44,271 bases of DNA from Chara braunii (taxonomy: Eukaryota > Streptophyta > Charophyceae > Charales > Characeae): NCBI GenBank assembly GCA_003427395.1, contig BFEA01000172.1:940494-984764 (forward strand). The letters are read 5' to 3'. Below are positions 1 through 10,797 of this stretch, piece by piece. The notes under the pieces are model-generated. The model ran no database searches. It had not been told where the DNA came from and worked only from the letters and a program-made list of their open reading frames with translations. The translations under genes and the position numbers were made by a program. How positions within the stretch are numbered: position 1 is the stretch's first letter; each line of letters opens with the position of its first letter.

Positions 1-143
1 CGACAACAATCGTGTTCAACACGACAACCATCGTGTTTGACACGGCGACCAGCGTGTCGGACACGACAACGATCGTGTTCAACACGACGACCATCGTGTT
101 CGACACGACGACGACCGCATCCACCATCGTGTTCGACACGACG
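1..143. repeat. Array of CGTGT-N3-ACACG dyads (left edge of window)
   Basis: Six inverted repeats with arms CGTGT and ACACG follow one another at roughly 25-bp spacing. The three central bases vary (TCA, TTG, CGG, TCA, TCG, TCG) while the arms are almost constant. Spacers are rich in ACGAC. The array is cut by the window start, so its true length is unknown. Conserved arms around a variable centre resemble protein-binding half-sites more than a plain satellite, but that is inference. Confidence 0.75.
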
Positions 144-997
144 ACGACTGCGGTGAAAGTGTTGGAGAAAACTTGTTGACGTCCCCGATAAACCAGCACT
201 GGACACGGCCCTCCACGGAGGCTTTTCTCTTTCTCTCGCGGGGGGGGGGGTCCGTGTTGGCCGAAGCGGCACTAACCTGGAGAGCGGGGCAGTTGTCGTG
301 TCGACGTTGGCGGACCGCTGTGCTGATTCTCCCAGAACGCGAACAATGACACAATGTCGCGGGTACTCATGTGCGAGAATCGCATTTCTACTCTGGAGCT
401 GAACGTCATCCCCGCGCCTCCGCTCTGGCCAAGGGGGGAAAACGATCACGGTCGACTTCAGTCATTGGATCGTCCCGACCGTCCGTATTCCCGGATCGGA
501 CGGCCAGCAGGCGCGCGCGGAGGGTCCACCCGGAAAACCACATATATGAGGCAGGCCCACCACTCCCCATTGGAACATCCCGACCGTTAGTACCCCCGGA
601 TCAGACGGCCAGCAGGTTCCCTGCGAAGGGCCCTCCCGAAAAGCTATATATATGAGGGAGGGCCACCAGTTCCCATTTTCGTTTCAGTTCGGCAACGCAG
701 CAGTAGCACAGCGCAGCAGAGGCTCGTGCCACAGCGTATCGCAGTGGAGGCTCGTGTACAGCGCAGCAATGGAGCGCAGGGATTCGGTCCGTGCATAGCA
801 GACCACCTGCTCGACGCGACGGCGGACCACAGCGCTGTCGCGAGGCGTGTTCAGCGCGACGACTGAGCGAGCATACGGCCCAAGATCGCGACGCACAACC
901 ACAGTGGAGCACCCTGAGTTTGAAGGATCAGACGGTAAGGACACAACCACGCAGCCTAGATGCAACCACGTAACGCCACGTGGCACTTCCGGTTGTC
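144..997. other. Non-coding stretch with a 105-bp tandem duplication
   Basis: I see no convincing gene here. A 105-bp unit is duplicated at about 465-569 and 570-675, both copies containing CGGCCAGCAG (501 and 606) and ending in a run of alternating TA followed by a GAGG purine stretch. A run of eleven G lies at 240-250. From 680 to 960 the sequence has many CGCAGCA-like words but no family I recognise. Confidence 0.5.
643..655 (+). promoter_or_regulatory. TATA-like element in tandem duplication
   Basis: TATATATAT at 645-653 closes the second copy of the 105-bp duplication; the first copy has the weaker ATATAT at 542-547. A start site about 30 bp downstream (near 680) would transcribe into the repeat array that begins at 998. 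No downstream coding region supports this, so it is only a candidate core promoter. Confidence 0.3.
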
Positions 998-2352
998 GAG
1001 TCGAACACAATCGGGCCAGATCGTCGAGTCCAACACGATCGTGCCCGATCGTCGAGTCCAACACGATCGTGTCCGATCATCGTGTCGAACACGATCGTGC
1101 CCGATCGTCGAGTCGAACACGACAGTGCCCGACAATCAGGTCGAACACGACCGCAGCTGATGTCTGATTGTCGAGTCGAACACAACAGTCGAGTCGAGCA
1201 CGCTCGTCGAGCCGAACACGATCGTCGAGTCGAATACGCTCGTCGAGTCGAACACGATTGTCGAGTCGAACACGATCATCGAGTCGAACACGATACTGCC
1301 CGATCGTCGAGTCGAACACGATCGTCGAGTCGAACACGACACTGCCTGATCGTCGAGTCGAACACGATAGTCGAGTCGAACACGATAGTCGAGTCGAACA
1401 CGACACTGCCCGATCGTCGAGTCGAACACGATAGTCGAGTCGAACACGACACTGCCCAATCGTCGAGTCGAACACGACAGTGACTGATCGTCGAGTCAAA
1501 CACTATCGAGGAGTCGAACACTATCGAAGAGTCGAACACGATAGTCGAGTCGAACAACGATCGTCGAGTCAAACACGATCGTCGAGTCGGATACGATCGT
1601 CGAGTCGAACATGATAGTCGAGTCGAACACGATAGTCGTGTCGAACACGATAGGCGAGTTGAACACGTCGAGTCGGACACGATCGTCGATCGTGTCCGGA
1701 CGTCCAGTAGAACACGATCGTCGAGCCGAACACGATCGTCGAGTCAAACACGATCGTAGAGTCGAATACGATCGTTGAGTCGAGCACGATCGTCGAGTCG
1801 AACATGATCGTCAATCGTGTCCGTACGTCCAGTAGAACACGATCGTTGAGTCAAACACGATCGTCGATTCGAACACGATCGTCGAGTCGAACACGATCGT
1901 CGATTCGAACACGATCGTCGAGTCGAACACGATCGTCGATCGTGTCCGGACGTCCAGTAGAACACGATCGTCGAGTCGAACACGATCGTCGAGTCGAACA
2001 CGATAGTCGAGTTGAACACGATCGTTGATTGCGTTCGTCGAGTCGAACACGATAGTTGAGTCGAACACGATCGTCGAATCGAACACGATCGTCGAGTCGG
2101 ACACGATCGTCGAGCTGGACACGATCGTCGAGTCTGACACGATTGTCGAGTCGAACACAATAGTCGAGTCGAACACGATCATCGATTGCGTTCATCGAGT
2201 CGAACACGATCTTCGAGTTGGACACGATCGTCGAGTCCGACACGATCGTCGAGTCGAACACGATCGTCGAGTTGAACACGATTGTAGAGTGCGTTCGTCG
2301 AGTCAAATATGACAGGCATGACAGGCGAGTGCCCTGTCGTCGAGTCGAACAC
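998..2352. repeat. 18-bp minisatellite, consensus GTCGAGTCGAACACGATC
   Basis: Roughly sixty units of an 18-bp sequence run through this block. The first part (998-1170) is looser, with spacers such as GTGCCCGAT. From about 1170 the units are head to tail. Most contain CGATCG and so a GATC. A higher-order pattern is visible: CGTGTCCGGACGTCCAGTAG recurs at about 1691, 1816 and 1941, that is every 125 bp. Because 18 is a multiple of three, several frames stay open and give hexapeptide repeats (VESNTI, RRVEHD, SSRTRS); I take those as by-products. The unit is related to the dyads at 1-143 and 3976-4530. Confidence 0.9.
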
Positions 2353-3460
2353 GATCCTTCCCTGTCCTCTAGTGGAACAAGATTGTGCACGGTGCAATGT
2401 CATCGAATCGTTCATGATTGTCTGCAGTGCTATGGGCCGCGTGCGTCGTGTCCTGGAAGATCGTGCATGGGTTGTGTGCGTGGAATTATGGGCGTGGATT
2501 GCACACGTAGATTCTGTGCATTGTGTTGTCGTGCGGCCTGGTTTGTTTCCATTGTTGGGGGGGGCGGGGTGAATAGTTCTATGCTGTTGTTGGTTGCTAT
2601 TGCTGTTGTTGACCGTTGCCCTTGTGCCGTGCAGGGCGTCTTCTCTTCACTATTGCTATGGAGATCTCTAATATGACCCCAACACTTTGGCGTGCACGCA
2701 AGCCACACCCTTTCCCGCCTTGCTCGCTGTACGTCCGACAATGTCAGGGCAGCGTAACCTATGAAGGCGCTTGTCCAGAAGACTTCGAATGCGACCCTTG
2801 GATGAGAATCCTCCCGTTTGGCGACAAACATTTGGACTCGTGGGAGGAGTGCGAGTAGGTGAACATGACCGAGAGATGCCCGTGGGCGTGCGATTATCAG
2901 TTCGCGAATATGTCCGAATTCGGCAAACGCATTCCCGTGTTGTTCGATGTGCTGCGTCCCGTGCGCTTGCCGCTACTGTGTAAAAAGTTAAAAATAAGTC
3001 GTGTTGTGGGGGTTTTGGACTGTGAATACGTGACAACCTCGCCTCGCACCTGGTGCCGTGTTATGAAACAGGAGTTACTCGATTGTGCACGACATTCTCA
3101 GTTCCTCGATCATTATCCGTTGCGATCTCCCGGTCTATCGCCAGGAGCAGTTTCGTATTGTTGTGTGAGATTGCGTCTGGCATACTTTATCTTCTGTAGG
3201 GTCCTCTGTATTGCCGTTTCGAGTAGGGCAAGAAACTTGATTGATGTGTTTAGTTCAAAGAAGGGTAGACGGGAGACTGGATATCGTGGTGGGTGGCCAG
3301 GTAGAGAACGTTGTCGCATGGCGCGAGGTCGAGGCTAAAGTCGTTTCAATTCGGGATGCTATAGGCGCTTCTCTCGTCGGGAACACCGGGTTCGTGCGAA
3401 TGTCATACATTTCGGTGTTTGCTGAGACGGCGCAGCAGCTGACCTTCATATCGCCAATTA
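2353..3460. other. No recognisable feature
   Basis: Short open frames exist on both strands but none shows a domain, a composition change or a credible start. A G-run (2556-2564) is the only low-complexity landmark. I see no gene and no repeat family here. Confidence 0.4.
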
Positions 3461-3605
3461 GCGTGTTGAATGGCCGCGACGGTGGGATTGTTCCCCGTAG
3501 TCGGTAGATAGCCTTCGTCATACTTGATGGCCAAAACGGCATACTGAATGACCGTAATGGCCGCAACGGCGAGATTGTTCCCCGTAGTCGATAGATAGCC
3601 TCGTG
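3461..3605. repeat. 87-bp tandem duplication
   Basis: ATTGTTCCCCGTAGTC occurs at 3487 and 3574, and the sequence around it (ATGGCCGC...ACGG before, GATAGCC after) is duplicated with an offset of 87 bp. The two copies differ at scattered positions. Function unknown. Confidence 0.7.
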
Positions 3606-3975
3606 GAATTCGCATTGCGATTGTTGTTCTAAATGTGTTATTTCGATAACAATACGCTGTATCTGCTAGTTGTTCTCATCATGTGTTCAGTGGCCAAAAG
3701 TACACACGTTTGACGTTGTTGTCCTCATATTGTTTTTCGATTCATTGAAACCCGGGAATGATGACATGTGCTTTTGGTTTGGCTGTGGACACCGATACAT
3801 CGCTGTCAGCCGAGTGTTTGATTGTTGTTCTCATGTTGTGTTTCCTTTCGGAAAAAAAACTCGTTGTTCTGATGTTTTGCGTGCACAAACATTCAGCAGT
3901 CAATGTTTCTCCGTGTTAACCAGTGCCTGCGATCTGTTGTTTTGTGTTATCATGATCAAGTGCCCCTTTAGGCAC
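3606..3975. other. No recognisable feature
   Basis: Moderately AT-rich sequence between the 87-bp duplication and the second dyad array. I see no gene, tRNA or repeat. Confidence 0.4.
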
Positions 3976-4530
3976 CGTCCGCCGACCACTGCGTCGAACA
4001 CAACAAATGTCGCACAACACACCCCAGTCTCGCTGTCGTGTTCGACACGATGGTAGCCGCCGACCATTGTGTCGAACACGACAAATGTCGCACAACACAC
4101 CCCCGTGTTGCTGTCGTGTTCGACACGATGGTTGCCAGACAGTGCCCGAAGGGGCACGTGGTCGACTGTCGAACGACAGAACACAGTGTCGCTGTCGTGT
4201 CGAACACGACGGTCAACTCCCCTTCAGGCATCGTTTGGCGACCATCGTGTCAAACACGACATGGACACTATTATCTGGCGACCAGGCGGTGCATGAAAGG
4301 CCGCTTGGTCGACTGTCGCATTGAAGACAGCAGTGTAACTATCGTGTCCAACACGACCGATGGTCAGCCCGCGCAGTGCCGAGCTCGACGTCGAGCAGGA
4401 CGACGAGTTGGTCGGTCGTCGGGTCCGACACGACAGTGACACGACGAGACCGCAATGTCGCTCTCGTGTCGAATTCGACTGTACTGGAGGACGTCGTGGC
4501 ACGGCCGTCGAGTTCGACACAACAGTGAAA
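3976..4530. repeat. Second array of CGTGT/ACACG dyads, upstream of gene A
   Basis: About ten dyads of the same type as at 1-143 occupy this block, including the perfect 17-bp inverted repeat GTCGTGTCGAACACGAC near 4196. The first part is a 78-bp tandem duplication (GCCGACC at 3981 and 4059, each followed by GTCGAACAC and AATGTCGCACAACACAC). The centre of the dyad is variable and the arms conserved, as in the left array. The array ends about 150 bp before the start of gene A, so it could be that gene's control region or a binding array for its product; this is inference. Confidence 0.75.
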
Positions 4531-4679
4531 CGTCGACGAGCTAGCGGGCTGCGGCCCGCTTCCGTTGCTCTGTGTTCCTGTCTATTCTTGTTCTCAAGTG
4601 CTGTGGTGTTTGCACGTTGGCAAAGCAATGACTGCTTTCTCGCTTGTGCATTTTCTTCAGTTGCGACTAGCTGCTCGAC

Positions 4680-7600
4680 ATGGATCGTGAGGGGAATCCA
4701 AGCAAACGACGTCCTAGTACTGGTTCCGGGAGCATGGAGCAATCCCCGAAAAAAACGAAAGGGACACCAACGGCTGGCGTGGGGGCTGGCGACACACCTG
4801 GGTCTAAGGGCCACCGAACCCCGGTGCTGAGGGGTGCACCTTCTACGGGTACTCCTTCCGCCCATGTTCGGGGTTCGGGACCGGATTCGGCTGTGCTGAT
4901 GACTGATGGGGCTGCGGGTCGAGAAGAGGAGGCTACTGGTCGGCAGGGGAAATCTACGATGGACGTTGTATCCAGGCATAGAAGGTATGGTGAGACGTCC
5001 GTTGCAGGTATGGGAGACGAGGTTCCTGTCATCGACCACGAAGACAGGTGTTGGATGTTGGACTGGGTGGGTGGAATCGGGGAACCCTCGGGTGGGCTGG
5101 CTTTGTATGTGGTGATCAAAGATAACAAAGTTCCGATTGGCAGTGTGGTGAAGTAGAGTGGAGGAAATTCACAGTTCGCCATGTTGGAGTTGACGATGGT
5201 CCTTAACGCTAGAGGTGAGCGGATGGCGAATGTCAAACGCGTTGCTCTTCGTTGGGCCAAACACGCTGGGTACGGCAAGAAGCTTTATGACATTTTCAAT
5301 CCGCCCGAGACGGAGAAATTGACGTTGTTCAACCTTCGCGCGGTTTTCACATTCTTCGACAAAAATGTGGTCGCAGGGCATGAGCCGGTGGTGCATTCTT
5401 CCGACCGCATATCTGAACCGAAATGCGTGCTTTCGTCGTCTTTGGAGGCGGCTCCGTCGTCGAAACCAATCATTATAGGTGTCCGCCCACCGCCATCGCT
5501 TCGGACTACGGTTGCTGCGGAGGCGGCTCCATCGTCGAAACCAATCATTATAGGTGCCCGCGCAACGCCATCGCTTCGGACTACGGTTGCTGCAACACGA
5601 GTTCCGAAATCTGGGCAGATCGGGGAGAAAGGTCCGTGTCGCGGGCAAATCGTGCCGTCAGCGCATGTGAAGCGTAGACCAACATCAACCAAGGAACCCG
5701 TTTCCTTGGTCCGCCCGCCGCGCTATGAGTTGGTCATTCCTGCTGGGTCGCATTATTTTGGAGATGACGACGAGGAGAACAGCGAGGAAGATTGGGAGCG
5801 CGATGAAGAACGCGAAGAATATCAGGAGGGTGGCGGAGAAGAGGAAGTAGAGAGTGAGCACACAATCAGCGAGAGGGGTGGGTCGGGCGAATTGGAGGGT
5901 CGTCTAGGGGTTGAGTATGAGGACGAAGGGCAAGAAGAGGAAACGACCGGCGAGGGAGGGTATGCAGATGTGCATTGGGGTTCCAAACGAACGCAGCAAC
6001 TCGCGTCGGGTCATGGGCATTGGGCAGCGGATCCAGGGAGCGGGGAAATGCACCGTGAAGTTGGGGTCGAGTCGGTGCATGCCGATGCAGTCCGACGAGC
6101 TGAGAAGAAAAGGAAGAACAGGCAAGAGAGGAGAAGTGCTTTGGACAGTAAGAAAACCAAGCAGGAGGGGGGAGCCAAGCAAGAGGAGGGCAAACACAAG
6201 TTGAAAATGTTGGCAGTTGAGGAGGCCGTCCAACGTATGCGGGAGGCTGAGGAGGCCATGAAGAAAAAATGGCAGCCAAGGAAAAAAACAGCGAAGGGAG
6301 GTGTGATGGAAAAAACTTTCGTTTTTCCACCGGACCAGCCACAGTCGGATGAAGACGCCGTGGGCAAGACAGTCACCAGACCGCCCGGTTTGCAGATTCT
6401 GCCGTCTGGGAATTCTTCTGGTCATCTGAGCAAAGGCTTCTTCCTTGAGTTCGACGAGAATGGTAAACAGAGGCCGGAAATGCAGTTCATTTATGTCAAG
6501 TTGGACATGATTCTGGATATCCCTGATGAGGAATTCAGATATAATCAACGCTTCCTTGATCAGGAGCTTATTGATGACCTTTGCAAAACAATGGTTGAGT
6601 CGGGTGAGGCAGCTATCAGAGAGAGAACGACCGGGGCAGCTGGGGTGAATGTATGTGCATTGTACGAGAAGCCTGTCCTTTTGTTGATTGGGCTACATGA
6701 TACAATGCATATTAGCGCTTCCAGTACGAATGTGAGGGCGAGAAGAGTGACGCGCGGCGAATTTGATCTCCAATCCGTGCGCAAGTACTACTGGTACCCT
6801 CTCAGTGGTCAACACAATGTTGCCACAGCGAGGAAATGTTCTCAAGAACGCCTTGACATCGCCCGTGAGCTCCGTTTGGATTGCTGGACTGCAAGACCTG
6901 TTTACTATCCGGATAGGAGCATGGAGAATTACTGCACCTTAAGCACTTTCCAAAATGCGAAGGACAAATGGAATACTCCTCCGCACCAGATTGCTATCGT
7001 TAAGAACATACGAAAGTTGTGGCACACAGTCGGTCGTCCAGAAGCTATAGGCGGATCTGCTGCAGACGTCAAAAGTAAGGATTACAGAGAGTTTGCGGCG
7101 ATGGCTCTGCGCGCGACCGGGAGTGATCATTTGGTTACTCTTTCACTTCAGGCTTGGAGCAAGGAGTGGTCCGACTTCCCCGGGCCTTACATGGTATTGG
7201 CAAGGGCGACGGACGATGTGTTCGAGAAGGTGCAACAAGTGTATTCTGCTTGGGAGAGTGGACAGTTGCCGGGGAGAGATGGTGTGAAGCGAATCGGGGA
7301 AAGCGTCGAGACCTAGCCACGGATTCGAGTTGAAAAAAGGAGTCAGGGTTCCAGTGCACTGGATTCAGGGTACTAGAGGACATGGTTACCTCGTGGTTGT
7401 GCGCGATCTAGATGTCAGATCATGGAAGGCTATGTCTACGTTGGGGACGTGTGAGAGGCTTCAGTTGTTGCGAGACATTCTCGCGGGAAGTGTCATACTG
7501 GCTCCAAGGCTAAGTAAAGTTGCTCACACTGTCGGGAAACATTCGATGGAGACATACGTGGAAATGGTGAAGCAGAAAAGAGCAATGTTGAGAATGTTTC

Positions 7601-9507
7601 ACTACTTCGTCTTCATTTCTGACCCTCACAAGAAGCCGTCAGAGTGGAAGGAACCATTCTTCGACAACCTTTCTGATTTGTTTGCTAGGTATTGTGATCA
7701 AGGATTGACATCGGAGAGGTGGCTCGACCAGCGACGACATTTCAAAGAAACGAGTTGGGTGAGGTCATTTCCGGCTACACTTGGAGACGAGGATGAGAAA
7801 GGAGAGGAGGGCTTCAAGAAAACAAAATCGCTTGCAAACAAATGCCCCGAAGAGTTCATTCAATTTGTCAACAAGTTGTTGCGTAGATCTGAAACTGGGG
7901 GTTCGCATAGCATTCGTATGTCGGAACAAGCGAGATATATATATTTCCAGAAACAGGACGTGACATCTGTATTCGTGTCGTTCCAGTGGGAACCGAGTGA
8001 TGTTTCAGACGAGATGGATTGCAAGGAGATGTTTAGAGCCATCAGACACCTGACGTGCCACACAGCCGTCCTGGATTTGTGCCGCCCGACCTAGATGGGT
8101 GCGTGGACTGAACAAGTGTTTCATGGACTCAAGAAGTTCATGGACAAACTTGGCAGCGAGTATTGGACATTGTTGTGCTTCGTTCCACGCCCTTGTGAGT
8201 TCACATTCTTGAGGCGAGTCTTGATGTGGGACATTCAATTGGATTTTCTCAAATGGACTCGTCTACAACAAACAAAGGGGAAAGTGTATAAGGTTGCAAA
8301 CTTGCCTTTGGAGGACACAGACGGAATGGTGGTCATCATATACTCCAACGACGGAGATTTTCATCGCAACACTATTCCCTTGTTTGAAGATATTCAAGTT
8401 GCAGGTCCATCATCTGTCGAGCGGGTGGCTGACATATCGACACTTGTGCGGAGAGAGAGAAAGCCGAAGATGTTGACTGATGTCGTGGAGAAGAACTTTC
8501 TACCATCAAAGTGAAAAATGGCAGGTACGGATCCACCGGAGAAAGTGGTCTATGATGGTATGGAAAGGGACCCGAATGCGATTGTGGAGACATTGGAGCA
8601 TTTTTGCCCTGCAGATGAGGTTGACGTTTTCCTCGGAAAAGGTCATGCGGGATTGGTTTGGGAGTTGTTAAAGAGTCACCGCCATTGCATTGTGCTGGAA
8701 GGGGAGGGTATGAAGTTCGAGTTCCTCACTCAGTTCATTAACAAGATGGTCAAAACTCGAGATTACTACGCCAACTTTACTAAGCCGCCTCCTCGACATC
8801 ATCGACGACATGATGAAGGGCGTAATATCGTCTACAAGGTTGGCCAAAACGTGGTCAATATTTGGGAGTTTCTCTTCGAAACAAAGCCGCAAGACAGAGG
8901 GGAACGTACTTATGTCCTCAGAAGAAGAAAAGTGGAGAAGCTCTTGAGGGGTTATCATAAAGCACCATCGAAGAGGGAGGTTTCATTTCTCGACCGCTTG
9001 GAGACAATGTACTTCGACCAACAAATCGGGGCATTTACAATCGCAGGTTGTGCGACTTGTTTTGTTGATGGTGAGGACTTTGATGCCGACGACTCAGAAG
9101 AAGAGAGTGTTGATGACACTTTGCAAGCGGCTTTGGCGGCTGAGAGGCAAAGAGCTTGTAGCCCGTCTTCGCATTCGCAGAGAATGGGTGTTCCAGGCAC
9201 ATCGTCCGGTTCTGGAGGAGCTTCGAGCATGGCGGTTTCAACGGATCAGTTAATGACTCAGCCGCCGACTTCTTCTATTGTTACACCGACTTAGATGGCG
9301 GGCAATACGATGACGGTGGCATCAGGAGGCAGTCTGGATCCGAATGTTCTAGCAATGCTCTCCCCAGAGTTGGTGGCAACTCTGGCACCATTTGCACACA
9401 GCCCAAGTACTATTATGGAATTGCTACGCTCTCGAACTCCACAACAACCTCCACCTGATGAGCCTTTGGAGTACGAGATTGGAGACACAATCCCTGCAGA
9501 CATTTGA
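4680..9507 (+). pseudogene. Gene A: ParB-like and methyltransferase-like fusion protein, with in-frame stops and one frameshift
   Basis: One reading frame of about 1,600 codons. It begins at ATG 4680 with a Ser/Pro/Gly-rich region containing basic clusters (SKRRP, PKKTKG), then a 25-residue tandem duplication (from about 5446), an acidic region (5760-5930) and a basic, probably coiled-coil region (6080-6300). A ParB/sulfiredoxin-like domain follows (6490-7010): an R-containing strand (DIPDEEFRYNQ), a helix DQELIDDLCKTMVESGE, and the signature YPLSGQHNVATARK. Further on, VLDLCRP (about 8071) sits where a DPPY-type motif IV would be, and VDVFLGKGHAG...CIVLEGE (8620-8705) resembles motif I and the acidic residue after it, the order of beta-class amino-methyltransferases. 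Stops: TAG 5154, TAG 8092, TGA 8512 and TAG 9292. The frame shifts by one near 7286-7316. The final TGA at 9505 may be genuine. ParB-methylase fusions are known in phages and bacteria; that parallel is from general knowledge. The ParB call is firmer (about 0.6) than the methyltransferase call (about 0.4). Confidence 0.55.
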
Positions 9508-9631
9508 TTGTTTTCGGGGCCTATAGTGTGCCGAGACGATTATATGGTAACGGATGATGCCACATGCGGTCATCACATTATATGGCACCCCCAACACTTC
9601 CAACCTGCATTGGCGAGAGGGAGGTGGGTTA

Positions 9632-9703
9632 TGGCTATAAAAGAAGAAGGGGAGTGACAGTTTTGCCTCCACAGACGTAGGTCAGGATCGAACTTTCAGA
9701 AAC
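9632..9703 (+). promoter_or_regulatory. TATA box and leader of gene B
   Basis: TATAAAAG lies at 9636-9643, 61 bp before the ATG at 9704 that opens gene B. The intergenic stretch 9508-9703 between the two genes holds no other feature I can name. The spacing fits a core promoter with a short 5' leader. Confidence 0.5.
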
Positions 9704-10770
9704 ATGTCAAAAATCAGATTGCCAAGCGACTCGTGCGACTTAATCCGGAGGTTTCTGAATCAAGACTAGATGTAAGAACAAGAAATTTTCCAAGAGTTCA
9801 AAACATCGCAGTGGCTTGAGTATCTGGAACAGTTCTATGATAGACAAACCAGCCCGGCTTATGGATATTATTGGCATGTCAGAGAAGATCTTGGGGAGAG
9901 GAAAAAATCAAGCGGCGGTGGTGATCATGGCAAGGGATACGGATCGAGCGGAGGTGCGCATGGCAAAGGATTGTGATCGGGGAGCGGTGCAAGTGACAAG
10001 GGTCCGAAACCAAATGACGGTGCAAGCGGCAAGGATGCAAGTCGTGGGGAACGACAACAAACCGAAAAGTCTAAGGGGCGTCAAGCAACAGAAGGCAAGG
10101 GATCAGCACCATGCGGCGGTGGGCATGGCAAACCTACAGGACCAAGCGGCGGTGGTTCAACTGTCGAAGGGTCTCAGGGGCCTCAAGAAACAGAGCGCAA
10201 GGGATCAGGATCGAGTGGTGGTTCAATTATCGAAGGGTCTCACGGTCGAGTCGAACACGACAGTGGCCTCGCATTGGAGCGTTTTCGGCTTGACCAAGTG
10301 AAGATACTCACGATCGAGTCGAACCCGACAGTGGGATCGGAAACGATCGCCTGTGCGACTGGCAAGGCTTCGGGACCACGGGGGGGCATTACAACTATCG
10401 GCGGTGCTTCACCTGTCAAAGAGTCACAGGGTCGTGTTGAACACGACACTCGTCCAGCATTCGAGCGCTCGTGGCTTGACCAAGCGAAGAAACTCACTGT
10501 CGAGTCGAACCCGACAATGGGATCAGGATCAATCGCCGGTACAAGTGGCAAGGCTTCGAAACCAATCGACATTGTTTCACATGTCGAAGGGTCACACGGT
10601 CGAGTCGAACACGACAGGGGTCCACTATTGGAGCGCTCCCAGCTTGACCGAGCGGAGAAACTCCTGGTTTAGTCCAACCCGACACAGCAATGGGGATCGA
10701 TTGCCGGTGCGAGTGCCAAAACTTCGGGACGAAAAAGGTGGTGCGAGTTGCGAGGGCGTGAGTACAGCTG
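9704..10770 (+). pseudogene. Gene B, front half: Gly/Ser-rich protein with RVEHD-type repeats
   Basis: Frame opened by ATG 9704 (MSKIRLPSDSCDLIRRFLNQ). After two closely spaced stops (TAG 9767, TAA 9773) it runs through QWLEYLEQFYDRQTSPAYGY, then a Gly/Ser/Lys-rich region (GKGYGSSGGAHGKG; TGA at 9974), then three repeats of about 60 residues built on GSHGRVEHD...LERxxLDxxxxLTVESNP. The third repeat unit breaks at TAG 10670, where GTCGAG of the consensus reads GTTTAG, and the frame closes about 100 bp later. I recognise no domain. The RVEHD and VESN words come from the same DNA word, GTCGAGTCGAACACGA, as the arrays upstream. It may be the N-terminal part of the protease gene that follows, or a separate gene. 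Confidence 0.45.
10240..10630 (+). repeat. Coding tandem repeats containing the array word GTCGAGTCGAACACGAC
   Basis: The word occurs near 10245 and 10600, with partial forms near 10315, 10430 and 10500, spaced by unrelated coding sequence (LERSxLDQAKKL, GSGSIAGTSGKAS). This is the only place where the word lies inside a plausible protein frame rather than a dense array. Confidence 0.6.
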
Positions 10771-10797
10771 ACCCAAGTTTGGGCGACTACGATACTA

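Noticed and set aside
998-2352. CRISPR-like array
   Set aside because: Units are head to tail without unique spacers, and the context is eukaryotic.
1000-2390. Long open frames encoding VESNTI, RRVEHD or SSRTRS hexapeptide repeats on both strands
   Set aside because: An 18-bp tandem repeat keeps several frames open by arithmetic; no frame is favoured and no flanking domain exists.
1-4530. Bacterial parS sites
   Set aside because: The dyad CGTGT-N3-ACACG does not match the parS consensus; only the general idea of a palindromic array next to a ParB-like gene is kept as a hypothesis.
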